A stretch of DNA of 62,000 nt. It comes from Zygnema cylindricum (lineage: Eukaryota > Streptophyta > Zygnematophyceae > Zygnematales > Zygnemataceae). Position numbers and translations under genes: made by a program. The notes under the pieces were generated by a model that did no database searches, was not told the DNA's origin, and saw nothing but the letters and a program-made list of their open reading frames with translations. Numbering within the stretch: position 1 is the stretch's first letter; every line of letters starts with the position of its first letter. The stretch covers positions 1 to 62,000 of the forward strand of contig JBBHKE010002466.1 in assembly GCA_037447655.1 (NCBI GenBank), in the 5' to 3' direction. Shown in pieces: positions 1 through 10,420 of this stretch.

Positions 1-1180
1 GTAGTCTCAGGTTCATCTCCTGCGAGACACTCATTTTTGGTCAGAATAAAATTGTCTGTCGTTCACAGACAGGCAACCATCGCCTTCTCTCTCTACCTCT
101 CCGAGAGCATGCAACTTCAAAAAAACAAAGTACAGGTGTCGTGGCGTCGGTAATGGCATCTTCCTTGAATTTTCGCTTTCAAATGTTGAAGTATTTATGG
201 CGGCTTCTTTTCGAAAGTTTAAAGAAAACACCCGTACACATTTTGATTTTATGGCGCTCAAATAGTGTGACGCCGCAACGTCTCTTTTTGAAAATGTCCG
301 TAGATGTGACAATAAATTTCCGTACATTTCTGTGTACATTCTGATCAGTTTACTGAACAGAAAGTACCGATATGTGCATCGAATTTTTTTTGTAAATTTT
401 CTTACAGTTTCTGTAAATATTCGTACAGTTACTGTAATTTTTCTATAGGTTTCCGTAATTTTTCAGTTTCAGTTTACAGTAGACGTTTTTTTGCGATTTT
501 TTGAAAAGTCACGTACAATACGTAGAAACTAGAAAAAAGGAAAAAATTGCGCGTATTGAACAACTAGGAAAATCTTCCAAAACAGGCGCGACTGCGTATT
601 TAAATATTTCAAAACCGGAGAGAATTGGTACTCCGATATTCTAAAACAGGCGCGAATCGGTATTTAAACCTCTCAAAACATGCGCGAATAGAACAATAGG
701 TAATCAAGTCTTTTAAAGCAATCGTGAATTACACGGCTAATCGTTATTAGTGTAAAAAAAAATTAGCGTAAATGCAAGTTTAGTGTTTATAACGCTAATT
801 TGTGATTTTGTGTCCCAAAAAAAAAAGCATTAACATTAATTTGGCACTTAACGCTATTTTGTGTGTCAACTTCGGAGGGTGTACGCTGAGCTGTCATCTA
901 TACCATTTCAAGTTGAGGTGTACTATCTTGACAGCTTTCGCCAAAATACGTATTTGTGCGGTTTGGAAATCGTACGAAAGATGTAAATTAGAGTAAAATT
1001 AACGTTATTTTATGCTTTACATTTCGTAATGTTCCGCTCTTTCCGACGGCTAATTGGAACTAAAATTTAATTTACATGCGAAGCGCACTTAGGGTACTTT
1101 CGCATGTAACCAAAACTTAGTCTTGTTACTTTGATTTTTAGGGAAGATTCTGTGTACACCGTCCAGAGCATTCGGATGTA
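1..1180. other. AT-rich intergenic DNA, no gene recognised
   Basis: I see no conserved protein or RNA here; the small open frames lack recognisable motifs. The sequence is AT-rich with recurring GTAC words. At 730-753 a TA dinucleotide is followed by CACGGCTAATCGTTATTAG, which resembles the ends of the TA-flanked DNA elements elsewhere in the window (2553, 29085, 54059). No matching right end was found, so it may be an orphan or truncated MITE end. Confidence 0.4.
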
Positions 1181-1339
1181 AACGCAAATAACTTGTTACT
1201 TAAAAAAGTGACTTACGTAGAGGTGTACAAAACAACGCAAATAACTTGTTACTTAAAAAAGTGACTTACGTAGACATGTACAAAACAACGCAAATAACTT
1301 GTTACTTAAAAAAGTGACTTACGTAGACGTGTATGAAAC
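1181..1339. repeat. 53-bp direct tandem repeat, three copies
   Basis: Three nearly identical 53-bp units begin at 1181, 1234 and 1287. Each begins AACGCAAATAACTTG and carries ACTTACGTAGA; the units differ by only a few bases near their ends (AGGTGT, ACATGT, ACGTGT). No gene overlaps it. Confidence 0.9.
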
Positions 1340-1975
1340 AATATGACAGATGAAGTGGTACACAAAATGAGACAAAACTTCCACTCGGCTTCAATTTGAG
1401 GCGTCTCTCCACACGGTGTACAATTTTTGTGACTTGGTAATATCCGTACGCCACATTGCCAACATGTCGAACCCTAAAACACCTTTCGCTGTTGCATAGA
1501 AATGCGGTTTCGTTTTTCCTCTTCCAATTTGCCGACAAGTACCTAATGTTTTTCCTACGCCGTATGTGTGAAAACACGTGTGTTTGAGAGAGACGGGCCC
1601 CTGTACGGAAATCAGCGCATGGAAACGAGTACGCACAGGCTGGAAACGTGCAGTGTGTATATTTTATTCATACTCCGCCCAAAAAAAATGTAAAAAAATT
1701 CCAGCACGTGCGACAGCATCTGCCTAACATGAGTTGAAAGGACGCGAAAGTGGGTCGAAATGCACTAGACGACAAATTGTATCTCACTAAACAACAAACT
1801 CCAGTACATATAAAGATTAAATGTAACGCAACTTGTATAGTGGTAATTTCAATTTTTTGGTACGACTGCGTATATTCTCATTTTTTTCTAAGTTATCATT
1901 ATATAAATAAGAGAGCGTTGTTCGCCTTCGGGGAAACCCTTATATAGGCGCTGTGTCTGTCTCGATTTTTTTCTG
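1340..1975. other. Intergenic, nothing recognised
   Basis: Open frames on both strands are short and have no domain motif. I see no inverted-repeat ends or clear tandem structure. Confidence 0.4.
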
Positions 1976-2550
1976 TCACACGGAGTACGGACTGCCGTAC
2001 CGCGGGCACGATGTAGCGTTGTCGCCAGTCGCGGTACGCACCGCTGTACAGCTAGCATAATTTTATGTTGCCGCCCGCCGGGTGGCATAATTCTACGCTC
2101 TCGCCGGCCGACATAATTCGACGATGTGGACGGGTGGCATAATTCTACGCTGCCGCCCTATGGCGTGATTATACGCCGTTTGGTGGCGTAATTCTATCTG
2201 CCATAATTATACGCTGCCGCCTGTGGCATAAATATACGTTGCCGCCCTGCTGGCATAATTTTACGTTGCTGCACAGCTGCCATAATTATACGCTGCCGCC
2301 AGGTGGCATAATTCTACGCTGCCGCCAGGTGGAATAATTCTACGCTGCCGGATTCTACGCTGCCGCCCAGCTGGCATAATTATACGCTTCCGCCAGGTAG
2401 CATAATTGCAGCCCGATGGCATAATTATACGCTGACGCTGGTGGCGTAATTCTACGCTTGCCAGCTGTCGCTGTACATAGTGTCGTACGGGTGGCGTAAT
2501 ATATCATTGCCAATTGTTGGTGTACAGACGGCCGTACCGTTGGCACAATG
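1976..2550. repeat. Degenerate short-unit tandem array (GGCATAATTCTACGCTGCCGCC type)
   Basis: Units of about 25-30 bp built around GGCATAATTCTACGCTGCC are repeated many times with variable spacing from about 2040 to 2470. Both ends (1978-2050 and 2465-2550) look like diverged units of the 50-bp satellite described at 3085, with GTACAGACGGCCGTACCG-like words. The short unit may therefore be derived from that satellite. Short minus-strand frames across it are low-complexity by-products. Confidence 0.75.
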
Positions 2551-2552
2551 TA

Positions 2553-3082
2553 CACCGCAAATCGTTAATAGTGTCAATAACTAAAATTTGGGTTCTTAAA
2601 ATTTGATTTCTTTCCTCAAATAGGATACATGATTTTAATTTTTCCTTGAGGTTAATTAAGATACCGTACAAAATAGTGTAAAAAACGAAAGTACAATAAG
2701 ATCCAAGTAGTATAGTGTATGGTTGATGTCAAACCGTACATAAATGTACATTTTTAAGTGAAAATTTTAGAAAAAATGAATTAAATCAGATGCGCACCCA
2801 TAAAAACGTGCGCTCAAAAACGGAATTAGTCTGACACGTAAATTAGTCTGACATGTACGGATATTTAAATTTTACGATGGCGTACGATTTCTAATATTTT
2901 GTACGAATTTGTTAATGTATACAATCTTACGGAGAATATTTCATTTTTTTTGTTCCCAAATTAGCATTAAGCTGAAATTACAAAACACATTTAAAAAAAA
3001 AATCAAATTCCTAATTAGCATCAATTACGATAAATTGCCTTCAACACTATTTAAACTTTGACACTAATGACGATTTGCGGTG
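2553..3082. mobile_element. TA-flanked MITE, 530 bp, pogo-like ends
   Basis: The left end reads CACCGCAAATCGTTAATAG. The right end is its inverse with two mismatches over 25 bp (23/25). The element is flanked by TA at 2551-2552 and 3083-3084. Removing it with one TA joins two halves of a 50-bp satellite unit (GGCACAATG / ACCTTGCCGTGCGTCA), which supports the borders. The interior is AT-rich and non-coding. The terminal CACCGnnAATCGTTA matches the giant pogo-like element at 29085-42538, so trans-mobilisation by such a transposase is plausible (inference). Confidence 0.8.
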
Positions 3083-3084
3083 TA

Positions 3085-3261
3085 ACCTTGCCGTGCGTCA
3101 GCAGTACAGACCACCGTACAACTGGCACAACGTGACGTTGCCATGCGTCAGAGGTACAGACTATCATACCGCTGGCACAACGTGACGTTGCCATGCGTCA
3201 GCGGTTCAGACCACCGTACCGCTGGCACAACGTGACGTTGCTGTGCTATAGCGGTACAGAC
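3085..3261. repeat. 50-bp satellite block, first part
   Basis: About three and a half units of a 50-bp tandem repeat containing GTCAGCGGTACAGACC, CCGTACCGCTGG and CACAACGTGACGTTGCC. The array is interrupted by the MITE at 2553 and the Copia at 3265, and continues at 8741-8873 and 13394-13560. Confidence 0.85.
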
Positions 3262-3264
3262 TAT

Positions 3265-3706
3265 TGGAGGTGGATTGGCCGAAGCCATGAAATTGTACAC
3301 AAGAGAAAGATCAATGCATTGAATAGAGGAATTGAATTGTATTTGGGATAATTTCATTAAGTGAGAAGAGTCACTTATATACAAAATATACAATGCGAAT
3401 TACTGTGGAGTCTAAGCGCTCTACGGTGCGCTGTAACAAAGGAATCATAGTCTAGATTTTAACAAATGAATGTAAGACAAAAGACTAGACCGTCGCCCAA
3501 AAGACTGGACGGACGGTCAAAGGACTTCTACGTAAAAAGACTAGACCGACGTATGTAACGAAAAAGTACAATTGACTAGACCGACGTTTGGAAGTACGGA
3601 CAGGACCAAAAGTGAGACGTCCGGATAAGACGGTCAACAAGACTTAACCGACGTAAGAAAAGGTACGGACAAGACAAAAATATTCTACGCTAAATGTCCC
3701 GTAACA
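3265..3706 (-). repeat. 3' LTR of the Copia at 3265-8740
   Basis: 442 bp, same length as the partner at 8299. In element orientation it starts TGTTACGGGACATTTAGCG and ends near AATCCACCTCCA(ATA). It carries a second copy of the gag start (MASANPPP), which here reads straight into flanking satellite. Confidence 0.9.
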
Positions 3707-3927
3707 CCCCCCCTGAAGCGAAAACTAGAAAGTAGATTGAGATGAAAACAAATGAAATTTAGCCAGGAGGAAAAGGAAGACGAAGGCCAGAGGAGAGGCG
3801 GTGTTGCTCAAAGTGAGGGCGATGAAGAGCCTTGGTGAGATAATCGGCCACCTGGTCTGCGGATTTGACATAAAGAAACTGGAGAGTGCCATCTTCGACC
3901 CGCTCCCGAGAGTAGTGATACTGAATG

Positions 3928-6900
3928 TCAATGTGCTTCATTCGCTTGTGGTGAACAGGATTGCGGATCAAAGCAAGGGCTCCTCAGGAATCGGAAAAAA
4001 TAGGAGTTGGGGCTGAAGGGGGAAATCCAAGATTGGAAAGCAGGGTCCGAAATAGCTTCCTTGGCGGCGTGACAAGCTGCCATATATTCCGCCTCAGTGC
4101 TAGAGCATGCCGTGGTAGGCTGCTTTCTACATGACCAAGAGATAAGACCATTGCCCAAAAAGAAGCACGAGCCATTGGTGGAACGGCGGGAAAGCTCATC
4201 TTGGGCCCAATCTGAATCAACAAAACCCGTAAGAGCACTGGAGCCAGAGGAAGAATATGTGAGACAAAGAGTTTTAGTGCCCTGTAGATAACGAAGGACA
4301 CGTTTAGCTGCGGCAAGATGATCAAGATAAGGACGTTGAAGGAATTGATTGAGTTTAGTGACAGCTGTGGCAATGTCAGGGCGGGTGGCCTGCATGGCGT
4401 ACATAAGGGCCCCGACCATCGAGCGGTAAGTGGCATGGAGGGAGGGGGAGAGAATAGAGTCAGTGGAACGGAGGAGAGGGGCATTGGCATCTAAAGGAGT
4501 GGAAATGGAGGAGCACTCTACCATGCCAAAGCGTTCCAAAAGATCAAAGATAAAAGTCTCTTGAGAGAGAGAGAGGGTGCGAGTTGAGCGATTACGAGAA
4601 ACTTGAATGCCCAAATAATAAGTGAGCTCACCCAGATCGGCCATGTCAAAATGGGTCGAAATGAGAGATTTGACAACGGAGATTTCACAGAGGGAAGGAC
4701 CAACAAGAAGGAGATCGTCAACAAAGATGGCAACAATGATCAATGAGGTGCCAAAGCCACAAGAGTAAATGCTAAAATCGACATCAATTCGGGTAAATCC
4801 TTCTTTCCGCATAATGGCATCTATGGTATGGTTCCATACACGGGGGGATTGTTTTAATCCATAGATTGTTTTAATGAGATGGCAAATTCAGATGTTCAGA
4901 TCCAGGGGAAATATAACCTTTAGGCTGATGCATGTAAATGTCCTCGGACAAGATCCCATTTAAGAAGGCATTTTTAACATCCATTTGATGAACATGGAAA
5001 TCATGTTTAGCAGCTAAAGCAAGTAAAGTGCGGATAGATGTCAACCGGGCAACAGGAGCAAAGGTTTCAGTGAAATCTATACCTTCGATTTGGGAAAAGC
5101 CCTTCGCCACCAAGCGAGCTTTATATTTGTCCACGGATCCATCCGCTCTTTTTTTTACACGGAAGACCCATTTCGAACCGATTGCCTTTCTTCCAAGGGG
5201 AAGGGGAACAAGATTCCATGTTTTGTTGGAAAGTAAGGCATTGAATTCAGCATCAGCGGCAATTTTCCAAAGTGAGGCATCAGGACTTTTGAGGGCAGCT
5301 TTGAGAGAGAGAGGGGCTGAAATAAGGGAGGCATAGGCCCCAGCCGAGTAAGCGTAAGCTAGAGAGGCATGGCCTATGGAAGTAATAAGCCGAGAGGGGG
5401 GAATTCTAGAGCGTGCGGGGTTTCGGCGAGGTAAAATAGAGGGGTCAAGAAGAGGGGAAGGCTCAGGATTAGGAAGTGAACGCTCAAGAGGAGTAAAAGG
5501 CTCAAGAAAAGGTGAGTGGGAAAAAATTGTGGGAGAAAGATTGTCAAAAAGAGGATCATTTTGGGAAAAAGGGGGAGAGGAGGAATTATCTTCAGAATTT
5601 GTGACAGGAAGAAGAGGAAAAGCAGTTGAGTGGTTGGCAGGAGTGATGGGAGCAGCTGGGAAAACAAGGGGGGTAGGAGAAGACGAAGGAGGAGGGGGAC
5701 TAGAAGATGATGAGGGGGAAAATATGGGAGGATTAAGAGGAGAGGGGTGAGAAGGTGTAAGGTAGGTGAATTCAGATGGCTGAAGAGATTTAAGGGGAAG
5801 GTTTGGGGGAAGAGGGTTATAGAGGGTGAGGGAAGGAAGGTTAGATAATGGGGGAAGAGGGGAAAGGAAGGGCATACGAGACAAGGTTTGGAGAAGTGGC
5901 GTTTCGTTGAAAATTACTTCTCTGGTGGTAATGAAGCGATGCTGAGAAGGACTCCAGATGCGGTACGCTTTGGAATTTGGAGCGTACCCAACGAAAATAC
6001 TACGAAATGCGCGAGCGCCCAATTTACCGTCCGATTGGAGGAGGTCTTTGTACCACGTTTCACAACCAAAGATTTTAAGGTGGGTATATCTGGTTTGACA
6101 GAGGACCATGCTTCCATTGGAGTAGATTTTGGTAAAGCGTTAGTGGGACAAAGATTGCGTAAGTAATTTGCGCAAACGACAGCCTCTGCCCAAAATTCAT
6201 AAGGCAAATTTGCAAAGTACAGCATAGAGCGTGACATGTCATATAATGTTCGATTGTACCTTTTTGCAATGCCGTTTTGCTGTGGCGTCCGAGGCGCCGT
6301 TAAATGACGTGAGATTCCATGTTGCATGAGAAATTCAGAAAATTGTTTGGACAAAAATTCGCCACCGTTGTCACTGCGCAAGACCTTGATGCGTTTGTTA
6401 TGAAAATTTTCTGCCAACGTCTTAAATTCCTGAAATCGGGCAAAAGCGTCAGATTTATGACAGATTGGATACACGTGTGAAAAGCGAGTGGCGTGGTCAA
6501 TGAAAGTGACAAAATAAAGGGATCCACTGTAGCTACAAGTGCGCATGGGACCACACAGGTCCGTGTGTACAAGTGCAAGTGGCTCAGTGATGACGGTAGT
6601 GCTATTGGAAAATGAGTGACGCGGCATTTTTCCTTGCACGCAACCGTGACAAAAATCCAAAGATTTGTTAGAGAATGAATTTAGACCAGTTACAAGATTT
6701 GGCAAGGTACGCAAACTTTCGCTATTTAAATGACCATATCGTAAATGCCAAAGTGGAAAACTTTCGACGCTAGCACTTAAAGCAAAAATTTTTGGCGTAC
6801 TATAGGATTGTAGGACGTACATAGAATCTCGTGCTACGCCAAAACCTACAGTACTATTGTCTTTTCTATCAAAAAACGTTACTCTATCATTATTAAATTC

Positions 6901-7062
6901 AGCCTTTAAGCCATCAGAAGTGGCGACTTTAACAAAAAATAAATTCCTAGCTAGACCAGGAACAAAGAGTACGTTCCGAATGTGAATAGGCACATTAAGG
7001 ACGTTGACGTCGCCAAAATGGGTAGCCAACAAAATGCGGTCGTCTTGTAAACAAATCTGCAT
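3928..7062 (-). pseudogene. pol: Copia pol remnant: integrase, reverse transcriptase, RNase H
   Basis: Read on the minus strand, three open stretches follow each other. 7062-5914 carries the end of protease, the zinc-binding pre-integrase region (LWHLRYGHL, FCHGCVQGK) and the integrase core (VHTDLCGP, RSDNGGEF, TPQQNGIAKRYNRTL). 6109-4871 has a proline/serine-rich hinge and the start of RT (KWVFRVKKRADGSVDKYKAR, QMDVKNAFLNG). 4812-3928 has the RT active site FVDDLLL and RNase H (VDSDWAQDELSRRSTNG, SSTEAEYMAAC). Frame breaks lie near 6000 and between 4871 and 4812 around the YGLKQSP region, and the C-terminus is frameshifted near 4020. It is not functional as it stands. The gag frame just upstream (8322-7093) supplies the protease. 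Confidence 0.92.
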
Positions 7063-7092
7063 AGGGGATGATAGAGGAGAAAGGTGAGTGAA

Positions 7093-8322
7093 CTAGTCAG
7101 ATCGTGGTGAAAGGTGGTGACTAGCACCACTATCCATTAGCCAATCGTCAGGGGTTTGAGATAGAAAAGCGTACCCTTGTGGAAATTGAGTATCCGGAGT
7201 GACAAAATTTGGGATATGATGGGCAACATTGCCATATCCAAATTCTGGTGAGGGAGGGAGGGCAAAAGGGGATATTACTGGAGTGGGATAATTAGAGGGA
7301 GAATGTGGGTAGAAAGCGGTCGACTTAGGGAGGTTAACATGGTTTGAAGAGGCATAGTGCGCTGCGGCGTTAGAAGATTGTGGAAGGGATGGAAAAAGGG
7401 AATAATGGTGAGGATAAGGAAAATTTGGAGGGAAAGCAAGGTGTGGAGGGAGTGGGGGGGTGGGAAGAACTGGTGGGTTGGCATGGGCAGCGTTGGCATT
7501 CCCTCCAGTTTTAGGGGGATTGGAAGCCTCAGCTGCCTTCCGCCTTGCCAATTTTTGACAGTTTTCAACGGAATGTCCTTTTGTTTTGCAGTAGGCACAA
7601 AACAAACGCTGCACCCCCCCAGAGTTAGTCTTCTGATTTTTTGCGATAAAGGCATTTGCATGAGAGAGATTTTGAGCAGAAAAAGAGAGAAGTTTTGTCT
7701 CTTCATGCAAGAGTTTGGTACAAAGTGAGTGAAAGGGAATGGATTGGTCTAGATTATCAAACGAGGAAATGAAAGGGGAAAAGGTTTCAGGGAGTCCTCC
7801 TAAAAGGGTTGAAGAGAGGTCCTCGTCGGAAAGATGCACGCCGATCATGGTGCATTTTCCGGCCGACAATTCGACTGTGCTAATCCAATCCTGCATAGAT
7901 TCCGATGACTTTTTCACGGAGTTAAAAAATGCTCGTTTTTGAATTCGACGAGCGGCCCATCCGGTTCGAATGTAAGCTGCTTGAAGACGACTCCAAGCCT
8001 CGGCGGAAGAGGAAGCGCCGCGAATAAGACGAGTGAGCTCTGTAGTAAGTGACATCACTAGGCGAGCGTGCGCATCCTCATCCTTTTGTTTCCATGTAGC
8101 TATTGCCAACTCTTTTGTAGCTTTTTCTGCTGGTGTATCAGTAGAGGAAAGGATAGGAGGTTTTGAAATTCCTATAAAATGGTCCCAAATCTTCTCGTGT
8201 TTGAAAAAATGCATGGCTGAAAATGACCAATCATAGAAGTTTTGGCCATCAAACTTCTGGATACTATTAGAAGTGGCATGGCTAGGCCCATAACCTATTG
8301 GAGGTGGATTGGCGGAAGCCAT
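7093..8322 (-). CDS. gag: Copia Gag with start of protease
   Basis: Gag forms the particle that packages element RNA; the attached protease would cut the polyprotein. A UBN2/Copia-type gag core lies in the first 200 residues (FDGQNFYDWSFSAMHFF). A CCHC zinc knuckle follows (CAYCKTKGHSVENC), then a long proline/asparagine-rich linker and, near the end, the protease motif DSGASHH. I chose the ATG at 8322: the first eight codons (MASANPPP) lie in the LTR and the primer binding site is translated as IGYGP. The frame stays open upstream to an ATG at 8427, also inside the LTR. The frame stops at 7093, just before the rest of protease resumes near 7062, so Gag and Pol were probably one frame originally (inference). 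Confidence 0.88.
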   Translation of the reverse strand: MASANPPPIGYGPSHATSNSIQKFDGQNFYDWSFSAMHFFKHEKIWDHFIGISKPPILSSTDTPAEKATKELAIATWKQKDEDAHARLVMSLTTELTRLIRGASSSAEAWSRLQAAYIRTGWAARRIQKRAFFNSVKKSSESMQDWISTVELSAGKCTMIGVHLSDEDLSSTLLGGLPETFSPFISSFDNLDQSIPFHSLCTKLLHEETKLLSFSAQNLSHANAFIAKNQKTNSGGVQRLFCAYCKTKGHSVENCQKLARRKAAEASNPPKTGGNANAAHANPPVLPTPPLPPHLAFPPNFPYPHHYSLFPSLPQSSNAAAHYASSNHVNLPKSTAFYPHSPSNYPTPVISPFALPPSPEFGYGNVAHHIPNFVTPDTQFPQGYAFLSQTPDDWLMDSGASHHLSPRSD

Positions 8323-8740
8323 GAAATTGTACACAAGAAAAAGATCAATGCATTGAATACAGGAATTGAATTGTATTTGGGATAATTTCATTAAGTGAGA
8401 AGAGTCACTTATATAAAAAATATACAATGCGAATTACTGTGGAGTCTAAGCGCTCTACGGTGCGCTGTAACAAATGAATCCTAGTCTTGATTCTAACAAA
8501 TGTATGTAAGACAAAAGACTGGACCGTCGCCCAAAAGACTGGACGGACGGTCAAAGGACTTCTACGTAAAAAGAATAGACCGACGTATGTAACGAAAAAG
8601 TACAATTGACTAGACCGACGTATGGAAGTAGGGACAGGACCAAAAGTGAGACGTCCGGATAAGACGGTCAACAAGACTTGACCGACGTAAGAAAAGGTAC
8701 GGACAAGACAAAAATATTCTACGCTAAATGTCCCGTAACA
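8299..8740 (-). repeat. 5' LTR of the Copia at 3265-8740, with adjoining half-tRNA primer site
   Basis: 442 bp, matching 3265-3706. Immediately inside (8286-8298) the minus strand reads ATAGGTTATGGGCCTAG. This matches the complement of the anticodon stem-loop of plant initiator tRNA-Met. The gag ATG (8322) lies inside this LTR. Confidence 0.88.
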
Positions 8741-8873
8741 CCGCCGTACCGCTGGCACAACGTGACGTTGCCGTGCTATAGCGGTACTGACCGCCGTAGC
8801 GCTAGCACAATGTGACGTTGTCGTGCGTCAGAGGTACAAACTGCGGTATCGTTGGCACAACGTGACGTTGCCG
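8741..8873. repeat. 50-bp satellite block, second part
   Basis: About two and a half units, same sequence as 3085-3261 (GTACCGCTGGCACAACGTGA). They lie between the Copia at 3265-8740 and the gag-only LTR element at 8879. Confidence 0.85.
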
Positions 8874-8878
8874 TGCAT

Positions 8879-10188
8879 TGAAATTCTATGGGCTCCATTG
8901 CCACACAGAATTCGCAGGTCCAAAGGAAGCTAATCTAGATAGTGCCGACTCCAAGTTAATATAAACCCAAATGATTGACCCCTTGACAATCAGAACCCCA
9001 TTACAGCTCCAACCCTGTGAAATAAGACTTTCTGTGTGCTCAGTTTCACTACAGAATGCAAAGTTAGAATATGAGTTTAGGATAACATTCCCCACTTTGA
9101 CTTTCCCTTAGAAATGCAGCCACCCAGGCAGGCAAAAACTCTGACCAACTACACCCCTGTGTAGCCTGGACTCCCTTGAGTCCGCAGCAACAAGAATCAC
9201 TGAATTTGGTCAACTGAATTGATAGTTATGGCTGGCCAAAGTTTGACATTTATACAAGGTGCTCTCTGGGAGAGGCAGCTACCTACCAAAAATATTCTAA
9301 GTTCTAAACCCCTCTCTAAACCCTCTAGTACTGAGGTACGGACCAATCACATTACTGTATAGTACATAAAGGTACAGATGCCGGTGTACCTTTTGTACGG
9401 ACATCGTACGACATGGCTCAAAAGTCAACAATTGTCCTATCTGGATTCGCTCTTGTATTCTCCGGAATTCCTGCCTCCAAATCTTATCTCTCCACGTGGC
9501 GCCAGGTCATGCCGCGTCAGAAAACGGTACCGTACAAGAAAGTACTAGTGCCGGAGTACTTTCTGTACGTACATTGTACGATGTCGCCATAGTGCGACAT
9601 TTGTCACTTCCGGATTTGTTTTCTGCCGTTCCGTAAATTCTGTAATCCAGTACGTTGTTGCCACGTGTCATCCGGAGTGGCGGAGTCCGCAAACCGCCAA
9701 ATTGTCCTTTCCTCGAGACCGGCGCTAACCACGGCCGTCCGATTCATATAGAGATTAAATACGAACCGTCGAAACAAATGTCCGTACTATTTGTTTCGTC
9801 CGGTACTAATAGTACAACTGATTCTATGTTCTATAGACCGTAACCCAGTTAAATGGTATTCCCTACCTGTAACTATATAAATATTTATCAAACCCTATAT
9901 GTTCTAGCACTGGTCCTAGACTAAATGGACAAAGCTAACTCCTATGGGACGATTCACCGACGGTAGGTACCAGGATCAATTCCTGGGTCCGTCAACTGCC
10001 TTTTTGGTAAACATACCTATATTATCTATTTCTGTCTCTCTGGAGAGCCTAGGCAGCCATGGCTCTAGCTCCCTTTCCAGCCTTCAGTGACTACGACAAG
10101 TGTGGGGGCTTGGAGAAGGGAGTCAGGGGCAGACTGCCTCTACTCTTTTCTTTCTAATAAAGACCTAGAAAATACCCAAATATCAACA
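8879..10188 (-). repeat. 3' LTR of the gag-only element
   Basis: 1310 bp. In element orientation it begins TGTTGATATTTGGGTATTTT and ends CCCATAGAATTTCA. At about 9965-9990 it holds an antisense tRNA-like T-arm (CCAGG ATCAATT CCTGG). GTAC words are frequent between 9330 and 9600. Confidence 0.93.
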
Positions 10189-10420
10189 CTCCCCTTATTT
10201 TCTAGTCTACTTCCTTTTAACTATTACAAACAAAATAAACAAAACACTCCCTCCCCTTTTTTTTCCTTTTTCTTTTCTTTTTCCTTTTATATAACTTAAG
10301 AAATATGCTCTCGTATTTAAAACAATGCATTAGATGAAATGAAATAATAATTGCATCACACATTTCATTTAGCATCCCACTTATTATAAATCCGAGCAAA
10401 GTTTTTATCCACCTCACCTC

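Larger units (their letters stand above)
3265..8740 (-). mobile_element. Ty1/Copia LTR retrotransposon, degenerate full-length copy
   Basis: A 5.48-kb element on the minus strand with two 442-bp LTRs (3265-3706 and 8299-8740) that differ by few bases. Order on the minus strand is gag-protease, integrase, reverse transcriptase, RNase H, which is the Copia order. The primer site beside the 5' LTR is GGTTATGGGCC, matching the anticodon region of plant initiator tRNA-Met rather than its 3' end. The polypurine tract is a run of G next to 3706. The coding region is split by several frame breaks. It sits in the 50-bp satellite, but I could not find a clean 5-bp target duplication. Confidence 0.93.

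Noticed and set aside
1976-2550. CRISPR-like array of short repeats
   Set aside because: The units are degenerate and directly tandem with no unique spacers of constant length, and the context is a plant nuclear genome.
3148-3393. Second gag gene at the left LTR of the Copia
   Set aside because: It is only the LTR copy of the gag start, reading out into satellite DNA.
5028-5750. Plus-strand frames of 102 and 124 codons over Copia pol
   Set aside because: They are antisense to the RT and Pro/Ser-rich hinge; the minus-strand homology is clear.
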